Of a DNA stretch of 5,071 bases, positions 1 to 5,071 are shown piece after piece. This stretch comes from Betaproteobacteria bacterium UBA6910 (GTDB lineage: Bacteria; Pseudomonadota; Gammaproteobacteria; Burkholderiales; UBA6910). The translations under genes were made by a program, and so were the position numbers. The stretch spans positions 1-5,071 of the forward strand of contig DKBC01000163.1 in NCBI GenBank assembly GCA_002451065.1. Direction: 5' to 3'. The notes beneath the pieces are model-generated. The model saw only the letters and a program-made list of their open reading frames with translations. It was not told the DNA's origin and ran no database searches. Numbering within the stretch: the stretch's first letter is position 1; each line of letters begins with the position of its first letter.

Positions 1-630
1 GTCGGTCGCAAGATCGGCATGACCCGTATCTTCACCGAAGACGGCAGCACCGTCCCGGTGACGGTGGTGGACGTGTCGAATAATCGCGTCACTCAGATTA
101 AGACGGCTGAGACCGACGGCTATTGCGCGGTCCAGATTGCGGCCGGCAGGCGTCGGCCCGGCCGGGTCTCGAAGCCCGCAGCGGGGCATCTTGCCAAGGC
201 CGCCGTCGAAGCGGGACACGCCCTCAAGGAGTTCCGTATTACGGCTGAGGAGGCTGCCGCCCTTAAGCCCGGCGCCGTTATCGGCATCGATATTTTCAAG
301 GTGGGCCAGAAGGTGGACGTGGTGGGGGTCACTTTGGGCAAGGGATTTGCCGGAGTGATCAAGCGCCACCATTTCAGTTCCAACCGGGCGTCCCATGGCA
401 ACTCGATCTCCCACAACCGCCCCGGCTCCACCGGTCAGAACCAGGATCCCTCGCGGGTGTTTCCGGGTAAGCGCATGGCTGGCCATCTGGGGAGCGTGCA
501 AAGGACCATCCAGAACCTCGAGATCGTGCGCGTTGACGCGGAGCGGGGGTTGCTGCTGATCCGCGGGTCGGTGCCTGGCCACCCGGCGAGTGACGTGGTG
601 GTGCGCCCCGCAGTCAAGGGAGGTGCGTGA
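1..630 (+). CDS. rplC: 50S ribosomal protein L3, 5' partial
   Basis: L3 is an early 23S rRNA-binding assembly protein whose long loop reaches the peptidyl transferase centre. The reading frame is open from base 1 ([15 protein letters not shown]...), and this matches E. coli L3 from about residue 5, so only some 4–5 N-terminal codons and the start are missing. The first ATG in the window, at 19, is the internal Met of the conserved GMTRIF motif and is not the start. 209 residues are visible, and E. coli L3 has 209 in all. The loop is recognisable as THG/SHG-N-S-x-SH followed by GQNQDP. The second Gln of GQNQ (codon 442–444) aligns with E. coli Gln150, which PrmB methylates; whether it is modified here is inference. 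The gene ends in TGA (628–630), which overlaps the rplD start. rpsJ is expected upstream but lies outside the window. Confidence 0.98.
   Translation, partial: VGRKIGMTRIFTEDGSTVPVTVVDVSNNRVTQIKTAETDGYCAVQIAAGRRRPGRVSKPAAGHLAKAAVEAGHALKEFRITAEEAAALKPGAVIGIDIFKVGQKVDVVGVTLGKGFAGVIKRHHFSSNRASHGNSISHNRPGSTGQNQDPSRVFPGKRMAGHLGSVQRTIQNLEIVRVDAERGLLLIRGSVPGHPASDVVVRPAVKGGA
616..624 (+). promoter_or_regulatory. Shine-Dalgarno site for rplD
   Basis: AAGGGAGGT lies inside the last codons of rplC. Its GGAGG core (619–623) is 6 nt from the ATG at 630 but only 3 nt from an in-frame GTG at 627. The spacing therefore favours the ATG as the rplD start. Confidence 0.8.
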
Positions 631-1250
631 TGGAGCTCAAGGTCCTCAACGAGAACGGCCAAGCGGGGTCCAGCGTCGATGCTCCCGACTCCCTGTTCGG
701 ACGCGAGTACAACGAAGCGCTGGTACACCAAATTGTAACCGCCTATCTGGCCAATGCCCGACAAGGCACGCGCAAGCAGAAGGCGCGAGGCGATGTCGGC
801 CACAGCCACCGAAAACCCTGGCGCCAGAAGGGAACAGGGCGGGCTCGAGCCGGCTTCTCCGGCAGCCCGCTGTGGCGCGGCGGAGCCAAGATCTTCCCGG
901 CGCTACCCGAGGAGAATTTCAGCCACAAGGTAAATCGCAAGATGTACCGGGCGGGGATCGCGGCGATCCTTTCCCAACTTGCCCGAGAGGGCAGGCTCTC
1001 CGTCCTTGACAAGATCACGGTCGACGCTCCAAAGACCAAGTTGCTGGCCAGCAAGCTGAAATCTCTGGGCATGGAGCAGGTGATGATCATTACGGACGTT
1101 ATGGATCAGAACCTGTTCCTCTCGTCTCGCAACCTCGCCAATGTGCTGGTTGTGGAGCCGCACCAGGCGGATCCTGTGAGCTTGGTGCAGTACCCGCATG
1201 TGCTCATGACCCGAGGCGCTGTGGCCAAGTTTGAGGAGATGCTGGGATGA
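630..1250 (+). CDS. rplD: 50S ribosomal protein L4
   Basis: L4 binds 23S rRNA domain I, and its extended loop lines the peptide exit tunnel at the constriction. In E. coli it also represses the S10 operon through the mRNA leader; that leader is not in this window, so its regulatory role here is unknown. The product is 206 aa (E. coli 201). An N-terminal domain carries [19 protein letters not shown]. The basic tunnel loop follows ([13 protein letters not shown], then [14 protein letters not shown]), then [12 protein letters not shown] and NRKMYRAG. The C-terminal domain has [11 protein letters not shown] and the [11 protein letters not shown] segment. I chose ATG 630 over GTG 627 because the family begins MEL and the Shine-Dalgarno spacing fits. 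The start overlaps the rplC stop as TGATG, which indicates translational coupling. The wording of the loop is of betaproteobacterial type. Confidence 0.97.
   Translation: MELKVLNENGQAGSSVDAPDSLFGREYNEALVHQIVTAYLANARQGTRKQKARGDVGHSHRKPWRQKGTGRARAGFSGSPLWRGGAKIFPALPEENFSHKVNRKMYRAGIAAILSQLAREGRLSVLDKITVDAPKTKLLASKLKSLGMEQVMIITDVMDQNLFLSSRNLANVLVVEPHQADPVSLVQYPHVLMTRGAVAKFEEMLG
1233..1238 (+). promoter_or_regulatory. Shine-Dalgarno site for rplW
   Basis: GAGGAG near the end of rplD is 8 nt from the first of two consecutive in-frame ATGs (1247) and 11 nt from the second (1250). The spacing modestly favours the first. Confidence 0.65.
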
Positions 1251-1564
1251 TGCCGACCAACTTCGCTCAGGAGCGGCTGTTGAAGGTGATCGTTGCGCCG
1301 GTGGTCTCGGAAAAGAGCACCTTCGTCGCGGACAAGCACGAGCAGGTGATTTTCCGTGTGGCCCAGGACGCCACCAAGCCGGAAATCAAGGCTGCGGTCG
1401 AACTCATGTTCAAGGTGCAGGTCGATAGCGTGCAGGTGTCGCGGGTCAAAGGCAAGGACAAGCGTTTCGGCCGCACTACAGGCCGCCGCCGCAGCTGGAA
1501 GAAGGCGTACGTTTGTCTCAAGCCGGGCCAGGAAATCAATTTCGCCGCAGCGGAGGCCAAATAA
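1247..1564 (+). CDS. rplW: 50S ribosomal protein L23
   Basis: L23 sits at the mouth of the peptide exit tunnel and is the docking site for trigger factor and the signal recognition particle. The product is 105 aa (E. coli 100). The core motif [21 protein letters not shown] is followed by [19 protein letters not shown], then the basic loop [22 protein letters not shown], and it ends in LKPGQEINF plus a short Ala/Glu tail. Glu22 aligns with E. coli Glu18, the chaperone-docking residue. Two tandem ATGs (1247, 1250) overlap the rplD stop as ATGATGA-type junctions. The first is chosen on Shine-Dalgarno spacing, and the alternative gives 104 aa. The N-terminus before QERLL is a few residues longer than in E. 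coli. Stop TAA at 1562–1564 directly abuts rplB. Confidence 0.97.
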   Translation: MMPTNFAQERLLKVIVAPVVSEKSTFVADKHEQVIFRVAQDATKPEIKAAVELMFKVQVDSVQVSRVKGKDKRFGRTTGRRRSWKKAYVCLKPGQEINFAAAEAK

Positions 1565-2392
1565 ATGGCGCTCGTAAAAGCCAAACCCACATCACCCGGC
1601 CGTCGTGCCCAGGTGCGCGTGGTCAACGCCAATTTGCACAAGGGCAGCCCCTATGCGCCCCTGGTGGAAAGCCAGCGGCGCACCTCGGGCCGCAACAACA
1701 ACGGCCACATCACGACCCGACACAAGGGCGGCGGACATAAACGCCACTACCGTATCGTGGATTTCCGCCGCGACAAGGACGGAATTCCCGCCCACGTGGA
1801 GCGCATCGAGTATGACCCGAACCGTAGCGCCAATCTTGCGCTTCTATGCTATGCGGACGGCGAGCGGCGCTACATCATCGCGCCCAAGGGGCTTACGCCG
1901 GGAGTCCAGGTGTTGAGTGGTGCAGAGGCGCCGATCAAGCCCGGCAATACGCTTCAGTTACGGGACATCCCCGTGGGAACCACTATCCATTGCATCGAAA
2001 TGCAGCCGGGCAAGGGCGCCCAGATGGCCCGGGCCGCCGGGGCTTCCGTCCAGTTTCTGGCGCGCGAGGGCCAATATGCGCAACTCAGGCTGCGCTCCGG
2101 CGAGATCCGCAGGGTGCTCGTGGAATGCCGCGCCACCATCGGCGAGGTGGGAAATGAGGAGCATGCCCTGGAGTCCGTCGGCAAGGCTGGACGCGCCCGC
2201 TGGCGCGGCGTGCGGCCGACGGTGCGTGGCGTCGCCATGAACCCTATTGACCACCCGCACGGCGGGGGCGAGGGCAAGACCGCGGCCGCCGGAGGCCCAG
2301 TCACCCCGTGGGGACAGTGCACCAAGGGCCTGCGCACGCGCAAGAACAAGCGCACCGACGCCATGGTTGCGCGTCGGCGCCACCGCAAGTAA
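1565..2392 (+). CDS. rplB: 50S ribosomal protein L2
   Basis: L2 is one of the most conserved 50S proteins. It binds 23S rRNA near the peptidyl transferase centre and helps subunit joining. The product is 275 aa, the normal family length. The N-terminal part shows [10 protein letters not shown] and the [18 protein letters not shown] block, the middle OB/SH3-like domains include [11 protein letters not shown] and [13 protein letters not shown], and the C-terminal part has the hallmark [13 protein letters not shown] with His230, equivalent to E. coli His229, which is implicated in ribosome activity. It ends in the basic [16 protein letters not shown] tail. ATG 1565 immediately follows the rplW stop (0 nt), and GGAGG at 1552–1556 inside rplW is 8 nt upstream. 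The segment after HPHGGGEG ([13 protein letters not shown]) is of the usual variable sort. Confidence 0.99.
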   Translation: MALVKAKPTSPGRRAQVRVVNANLHKGSPYAPLVESQRRTSGRNNNGHITTRHKGGGHKRHYRIVDFRRDKDGIPAHVERIEYDPNRSANLALLCYADGERRYIIAPKGLTPGVQVLSGAEAPIKPGNTLQLRDIPVGTTIHCIEMQPGKGAQMARAAGASVQFLAREGQYAQLRLRSGEIRRVLVECRATIGEVGNEEHALESVGKAGRARWRGVRPTVRGVAMNPIDHPHGGGEGKTAAAGGPVTPWGQCTKGLRTRKNKRTDAMVARRRHRK

Positions 2393-2405
2393 GGGGTAGC
2401 TGAAT

Positions 2406-2696
2406 ATGGCACGTTCGATCAAGAAGGGTCCGTTCGTCGACCACCACCTGATGGAGAAGGTGGAAAAGGCGCGTGCGACTAACGACAAGAGGCCGATCAA
2501 GACCTGGTCGCGTCGCTCTACGGTTCTTCCCGACTTCGTCGGGCTTACGATCGCCGTGCACAACGGCAAGCAGCATATTCCGGTCTACGTGACCGAGAAT
2601 ATGGTTGGCCACAAGCTGGGGGAGTTTGCGCTGACCCGCACCTTCAAGGGGCATTCGGCCGACAGGAAGACTGCTGCGCCCGCGGCGAAGAAATAG
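2406..2696 (+). CDS. rpsS: 30S ribosomal protein S19
   Basis: S19 binds the 3' major domain of 16S rRNA in the 30S head, pairs with S13 and contacts the A-site finger of the 50S subunit. The product is 96 aa (E. coli 92). It opens with [20 protein letters not shown], continues with [23 protein letters not shown] and the [24 protein letters not shown] signature, and ends in an Ala/Lys-rich tail. The gap after rplB is 13 nt. AAGGGG (2391–2396), which overlaps the rplB stop codon, is a moderate Shine-Dalgarno sequence 9 nt before ATG 2406. Confidence 0.98.
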   Translation: MARSIKKGPFVDHHLMEKVEKARATNDKRPIKTWSRRSTVLPDFVGLTIAVHNGKQHIPVYVTENMVGHKLGEFALTRTFKGHSADRKTAAPAAKK

Positions 2697-2708
2697 GGGG
2701 CTGGCTCC

Positions 2709-3041
2709 ATGAGAACCATCGCAGAACACAGATTTGCGCGGCTTTCGGCCCAGAAGGGTCGCGTCGTCGCCGATCAGATCCGGGGGCTCCCGGTGGAGAA
2801 GGCGCTCAACCTGCTGAGCTTCAGCCGCCGCAAGGGGGCGGTGCTTATCAAGAAGGTGCTGGAGTCGGCCATCGCCAACGCGGAGCACAACGACGGGGCT
2901 GATATTGACGACCTCAAGGTCACATCCATCAGCGTAGAGCGGGGGCCGTTCCTCAAGCGTTTTCACGCCCGCGCCAAGGGCAGAGGCGTGCGCGTTCTTA
3001 AACACACCTGCCACATCTTCGTAAGCGTCGGCGACAACTAG
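2709..3041 (+). CDS. rplV: 50S ribosomal protein L22
   Basis: L22 binds all 23S rRNA domains, and its beta-hairpin lines the exit tunnel next to L4, where macrolide-resistance changes arise. The product is 110 aa and aligns to E. coli L22 (110 aa) without gaps. Residues 50–72, starting [20 protein letters not shown], are identical or nearly so. The tunnel hairpin (about residues 80–99) reads [20 protein letters not shown]. It keeps the Lys-Arg pair at 83–84 and Lys90, but has Ala87, Gly93 and His99 where E. coli has Pro, Ala and Arg. Ala87 and Gly93 are as I recall them in betaproteobacterial L22, so I do not infer resistance. A five-G Shine-Dalgarno-like run (2696–2700) overlaps the rpsS stop and is 8 nt before the ATG. 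Confidence 0.98.
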   Translation: MRTIAEHRFARLSAQKGRVVADQIRGLPVEKALNLLSFSRRKGAVLIKKVLESAIANAEHNDGADIDDLKVTSISVERGPFLKRFHARAKGRGVRVLKHTCHIFVSVGDN

Positions 3042-3055
3042 GCCGAGGAGACACT

Positions 3056-3784
3056 ATGGGACAGAAGATCAATCCGATTGGGTTCCGCCTGGCGGTCCAG
3101 CGCAACTGGACGTCGCGCTGGTACGCCGGTAGCAAGACGTTCCCGACGCTGCTGCTGGAGGACGTCAGGGTCAGAGACTACTTGCGAAAGAAGCTGGCGC
3201 ATGCGGCCGTGTCGAAGGTGGTCATAGAGCGTCCCGCGAAAAACGCGCGATTGACCATTTACAGCGCCCGCCCTGGCGTGGTGATTGGCAAGAAGGGCGA
3301 GGACATCGAGCAGCTCAAGACGGAGTTGCAGAGGATGATGGGCGTGCCCGTTCACGTGAACATTGAGGAAGTGCGTAAACCCGAGGTGGACGCGCAGCTG
3401 ATCGCTGACTCCATCGCTCAGCAACTGGAAAAGCGCATCATGTTTCGGCGGGCGATGAAGCGTGCGATGCAGAACGCCATGAGGCTCGGTGCCCAGGGCA
3501 TCAAGATCATGAGCGCTGGGCGCCTGAACGGCATCGAAATCGCGCGCACCGAATGGTATCGGGAAGGTCGCGTGCCTCTGCACACGCTGCGCGCGGAAAT
3601 TGACTACGGATTCGGGGAGGCCAAGACCACTTATGGGGTGATCGGCATCAAGGTTTGGGTTTTCAAGGGCGAGAGCCTGAGCAAAACCGAGCAGCCCCTG
3701 GCGGCACCCGCCCCGGCTATTGCCGAGCCCGAGCGCAAGCGCACCACCAGGAAGACGGGAGCGAAGAATGCTGCAGCCGGCTAG
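3056..3784 (+). CDS. rpsC: 30S ribosomal protein S3
   Basis: S3 sits at the mRNA entry tunnel on the 30S head and, with S4, gives the ribosome its helicase activity. The product is 242 aa (E. coli 233). It opens with [18 protein letters not shown]. The type-II KH domain carries the GKKG loop at residues 78–81 ([16 protein letters not shown]). [19 protein letters not shown] follows, with Arg131, Arg132 and Lys135 at the same numbers as the E. coli helicase residues. The C-terminal domain shows [28 protein letters not shown] and [16 protein letters not shown]. The last ~35 residues are a low-complexity Ala/Pro then Lys/Arg tail, variable in this family. A strong GAGGAG (3045–3050) precedes the ATG by 5 nt. 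The core wording is of betaproteobacterial type. The 3' end overlaps rplP by 17 nt. Confidence 0.99.
   Translation: MGQKINPIGFRLAVQRNWTSRWYAGSKTFPTLLLEDVRVRDYLRKKLAHAAVSKVVIERPAKNARLTIYSARPGVVIGKKGEDIEQLKTELQRMMGVPVHVNIEEVRKPEVDAQLIADSIAQQLEKRIMFRRAMKRAMQNAMRLGAQGIKIMSAGRLNGIEIARTEWYREGRVPLHTLRAEIDYGFGEAKTTYGVIGIKVWVFKGESLSKTEQPLAAPAPAIAEPERKRTTRKTGAKNAAAG
3757..3761 (+). promoter_or_regulatory. Shine-Dalgarno site for rplP
   Basis: GGGAG within the rpsC tail lies 6 nt before ATG 3768. It supports that start over an in-frame ATG at 3720, which would add 16 non-homologous residues. Confidence 0.75.
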
Positions 3785-4181
3785 GACCAAGTTCCGCAAG
3801 ATGCACAAGGGGCGGAACACCGGCCCCGCCACCCGTGGCACTAAAGTTTCGTTTGGCGAATACGGGCTCAAGGCGATTACTCGCGGCCGTATCACGGCGC
3901 GGCAGATTGAAGCTGCCCGTCGGGCCATGACCCGACACATCAAGCGGGGTGGCCGGATCTGGATTCGTGTGTTCCCGGACAAGCCCATAACCAAGAAACC
4001 TGCGGAGGTCCGCATGGGCAACGGCAAGGGCAACGTTGAGTTCTGGGTGGCCGAGATCCAGCCGGGGCGCGTGCTTTACGAGATGGACGGGGTGGATGAG
4101 GCCATGGCGCGCGAGGCTTTCCGTCTGGCCTCCTCCAAGCTGCCTTTCCTCACAACTTTTGTAACCAGACATCTGGGTTGA
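3768..4181 (+). CDS. rplP: 50S ribosomal protein L16
   Basis: L16 is a late-assembling 50S protein beside the A-site tRNA elbow and helps to order the peptidyl transferase centre. The product is 137 aa (E. coli 136). The start is fixed by the near-universal N-terminus [17 protein letters not shown]. The longer frame from 3720 is rejected because its extra 16 residues (Pro/Ser/Arg-rich) are simply the out-of-frame reading of the rpsC tail. Other hallmarks are [38 protein letters not shown] and [13 protein letters not shown]. Arg82 aligns with E. coli Arg81, the site hydroxylated by the oxygenase RoxA/YcfD; modification here is not shown. The gene overlaps rpsC by 17 nt in the +1 frame, which suggests coupled translation. 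Confidence 0.98.
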   Translation: MLQPARTKFRKMHKGRNTGPATRGTKVSFGEYGLKAITRGRITARQIEAARRAMTRHIKRGGRIWIRVFPDKPITKKPAEVRMGNGKGNVEFWVAEIQPGRVLYEMDGVDEAMAREAFRLASSKLPFLTTFVTRHLG

Positions 4182-4184
4182 GCC

Positions 4185-4379
4185 ATGAAAGCTAGCGAAT
4201 TGCGGGCGAAGAGCGCCGCGGACCTCAACAAGGAGCTGGGAGAGCTTCAGAAGGCCCAGTTCTCGCTGCGAATGCAACTGGCGACACAGCAGCTTTCCAA
4301 CAACAGCCAAATCAGGAAGACGCGCCGGGACATCGCCCGCGTGAAGACGATTCTCCGCGAGAAGGCGAGCAAAGCATGA
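4185..4379 (+). CDS. rpmC: 50S ribosomal protein L29
   Basis: L29 is a small two-helix protein near the tunnel exit, next to L23, and contributes to the binding platform for nascent-chain factors. The product is 64 aa (E. coli 63): [20 protein letters not shown], then [38 protein letters not shown] and a short KASKA tail. This is the expected antiparallel helical hairpin with the conserved FxLRMQ and RR-IAR-KT motifs. It begins only 3 nt after the rplP stop. The upstream sequence holds just a weak GGG (4175–4177), so initiation probably relies on ribosomes finishing rplP. Confidence 0.97.
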   Translation: MKASELRAKSAADLNKELGELQKAQFSLRMQLATQQLSNNSQIRKTRRDIARVKTILREKASKA

Positions 4380-4639
4380 GCGAACTGGCACCCAAACGCC
4401 TTCTGACTGGCCGCGTGGTGAGCGACAAGATGGATAAGACAGTCACGGTGCTGGTGGAGCGCAAGGTGAAGCACCCGCTGTATGGGAAGGTGATTACGCG
4501 CTCCAAGAAATACCATGCCCACGACGAAGGCAACGAGTGTCGGGAAGGCGATCTCGTGGCAATCCAAGAGTGCCGCCGCTTGTCCCGGAGCAAATCCTTC
4601 CGCGTGGTCAAGGTGGTGGAAAGGGCCCGGGTCATCTAG
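4376..4639 (+). CDS. rpsQ: 30S ribosomal protein S17
   Basis: S17 is a primary 16S rRNA-binding protein of the 30S body with an OB fold, needed for early assembly. The product is 87 aa (E. coli 84). It reads [20 protein letters not shown], then [43 protein letters not shown] and [17 protein letters not shown]. The [15 protein letters not shown] and KYHAHDE blocks are diagnostic. The ATG overlaps the rpmC stop as ATGA (4376–4379), and GAAGG (4361–4365) is 10 nt upstream. It is the last gene of the S10 block, and its stop is followed by the only sizeable spacer in the window. In E. coli too, rpsQ ends the S10 operon. Confidence 0.98.
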   Translation: MSELAPKRLLTGRVVSDKMDKTVTVLVERKVKHPLYGKVITRSKKYHAHDEGNECREGDLVAIQECRRLSRSKSFRVVKVVERARVI

Positions 4640-4643
4640 GCGG

Positions 4644-4672
4644 TTGCATCCGCGCGCAAAAGACCATAAACT
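4644..4672 (+). promoter_or_regulatory. Candidate sigma70-type spc promoter
   Basis: TTGCAT (4644–4649, 3 of 6 matches to TTGACA) is separated by 17 bp from TAAACT (4667–4672, 4 of 6 matches to TATAAT). A start of transcription would fall near 4679. An overlapping alternative -10, CATAAA at 4665–4670, would leave a 15-bp spacer. Both boxes are only moderate. The main support is position: this is the one AT-richer patch in the rpsQ–rplN spacer, exactly where E. coli has the spc promoter. Read-through from the S10 transcript is also likely, since no U-tract terminator is visible. Confidence 0.4.
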
Positions 4673-4687
4673 TAGCGGTTTTTCCAG

Positions 4688-4719
4688 CCCCATAACGGGG
4701 GTTTCCCCAGGCTACGGGG
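4688..4719 (+). repeat. Alternating C4/G4 tracts with exclusive hairpins
   Basis: Four tracts alternate: CCCC (4688–4691), GGGGG (4697–4701), CCCC (4705–4708) and GGGG (4716–4719). They can pair as two successive hairpins (CCCC-ATAAC-GGGG and CCCC-AGGCTAC-GGGG). Alternatively, the middle pair folds as one tetraloop hairpin (GGGG-GTTT-CCCC), which excludes both others. Stems are only 4 bp but all G–C. No T-run follows, so this is not an intrinsic terminator. A role in the rplN/spc leader is inference. Confidence 0.5.
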
Positions 4720-4730
4720 TCCAAAACTGA

Positions 4731-4744
4731 CCGTCCACGGACGG
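4731..4744 (+). repeat. Inverted repeat CCGTCC-AC-GGACGG
   Basis: A perfect 6-bp inverted repeat has a 2-nt centre. As RNA it would more realistically form a 5-bp stem closing a CACG tetraloop. It lies 25 nt upstream of the rplN ATG and just before the ribosome binding site. An overlapping alternative, GGTC (4718–4721) with GACC (4729–4732), would compete for part of it. It could be an operator-like site or a leader stem; neither is demonstrated. Confidence 0.5.
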
Positions 4745-4756
4745 GGAAAGTTGGAG

Positions 4757-4762
4757 AGAGGG
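4757..4762 (+). promoter_or_regulatory. Shine-Dalgarno site for rplN
   Basis: AGAGGG, with a GAGG core at 4758–4761, sits 8 nt before ATG 4770. It is the downstream end of a purine-rich run from 4753. The GGG at 4760–4762 can pair with CCC at 4766–4768 just before the start codon, a weak 3-bp stem. Confidence 0.7.
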
Positions 4763-4769
4763 TTTCCCA

Positions 4770-5071
4770 ATGATCCAGATGCAGACGTTGCTCGACGTCG
4801 CGGACAATACGGGCGCGCGCACCTTGAAATGCATTAAGGTGCTCGGCGGCTCGAAGCGCCGCTACGCCGGCATTGGAGACATTATCAAGGTGAGTGTGAA
4901 GGACGCTGCTCCCCGGGGGCGCGTCAAGAAAGGCGAGATCTATAGCGCCGTCGTGGTTCGCACCGCCCATGGCGTGCGGCGCCCCGACGGTTCCGTGATC
5001 AAGTTCGATTCAAATGCCGCGGTCCTGCTCACGAACAAGCTGGAGCCCATCGGCACCCGCATCTTCGGGCC
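4770..5071 (+). CDS. rplN: 50S ribosomal protein L14, 3' partial
   Basis: L14 lies on the subunit interface of the 50S particle next to L19 and is the target of the silencing factor RsfS. The frame is open to the window end, giving 100 full codons out of about 122 expected; the C-terminal ~22 residues and the stop are outside. Diagnostic blocks are [38 protein letters not shown], the [11 protein letters not shown] segment, [20 protein letters not shown] and [11 protein letters not shown]. Thr96 and Arg97 align with E. coli Thr97 and Arg98, described as RsfS contacts. The start is ATG 4770, which gives the family's MIQ N-terminus; an in-frame ATG at 4779 would remove conserved residues. It is the first gene of the spc block, with rplX expected next. 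Confidence 0.98.
   Translation, partial: MIQMQTLLDVADNTGARTLKCIKVLGGSKRRYAGIGDIIKVSVKDAAPRGRVKKGEIYSAVVVRTAHGVRRPDGSVIKFDSNAAVLLTNKLEPIGTRIFG

Noticed and set aside
2946..3008. L22 hairpin differences from E. coli (Ala87, Gly93, His99) as possible macrolide-resistance changes
   Set aside because: Ala87 and Gly93 match the betaproteobacterial L22 pattern I recall, there is no deletion, and the Lys-Arg 83–84 pair and Lys90 are retained. This looks like lineage variation.
2301..3014. 237-codon minus-strand frame opposite rplB, rpsS and rplV
   Set aside because: It is a shadow of three real genes, with no plausible independent start context or recognisable motif.
3720..3767. Upstream ATG extending L16 by 16 residues
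   Set aside because: The extension is the alternate-frame reading of the S3 tail and lacks homology. ATG 3768 gives the conserved MLQP start and has a well-spaced GGGAG.
3038..4033. 331-codon open frame on the minus strand opposite rpsC and rplP
   Set aside because: It lies wholly opposite two highly conserved ribosomal genes. GC-rich codon bias readily creates long antisense frames, and its sequence shows no recognisable domain.
1..4639. Search for a novel system, mobile element or RNA gene among the packed genes
   Set aside because: All ten genes and their junctions are accounted for by the conserved S10 operon. No unexplained stretch longer than 14 nt remains before 4640.
4688..4719. Intrinsic terminator after rpsQ
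   Set aside because: The hairpins are short and not followed by a T-run. The nearest T-run (4679–4683) precedes them and has no strong stem before it on the + strand.
4632..4970. 112-codon minus-strand frame spanning the rpsQ–rplN spacer
   Set aside because: Over half of it is the antisense of rplN, and the rest crosses the structured spacer. No family features are visible.

Overview
The window is a contiguous stretch of the S10–spc ribosomal protein gene cluster, all on the + strand: rplC (5' end cut off), rplD, rplW, rplB, rpsS, rplV, rpsC, rplP, rpmC, rpsQ and rplN (3' end cut off). This is the canonical bacterial order with no insertion, loss or rearrangement. Every product is a near full-length match to its family, so the assignments are firm.

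The organism is most likely a GC-rich (about 60% by eye) betaproteobacterium. From memory of family sequences, the S3 core (for example [17 protein letters not shown] and [20 protein letters not shown]), the L22 loop ([12 protein letters not shown]), the L4 segment ([11 protein letters not shown]...PEENFSHK) and the L3 segment ([11 protein letters not shown]) look more like Burkholderia and relatives than E. coli. I cannot name a genus.

Layout: positions 1–4639 hold ten genes packed almost without gaps, consistent with one polycistronic S10 transcript. Junctions are overlaps or short gaps: TGATG at rplC/rplD, ATGATG at rplD/rplW, 0 nt at rplW/rplB, 13 nt at rplB/rpsS, 12 nt at rpsS/rplV, 14 nt at rplV/rpsC, a 17-nt overlap at rpsC/rplP, 3 nt at rplP/rpmC, and ATGA at rpmC/rpsQ. 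Positions 4640–4769 are the only real intergenic region (130 bp), where E. coli has its spc promoter. It has a modest sigma70-like candidate and an unusual series of alternating C4 and G4 tracts that can fold in mutually exclusive ways just upstream of the rplN ribosome binding site. rplN then runs off the end.

The proteins are components of the two ribosomal subunits. L2, L3, L4, L14, L16, L22, L23 and L29 build the 50S subunit (peptidyl transferase surroundings, exit tunnel, tunnel mouth, subunit interface). S3, S17 and S19 build the 30S subunit (mRNA entry, 16S assembly, head). I see no mobile element, CRISPR array, RNA gene or novel multi-gene system. The most interesting part is the rpsQ–rplN spacer.
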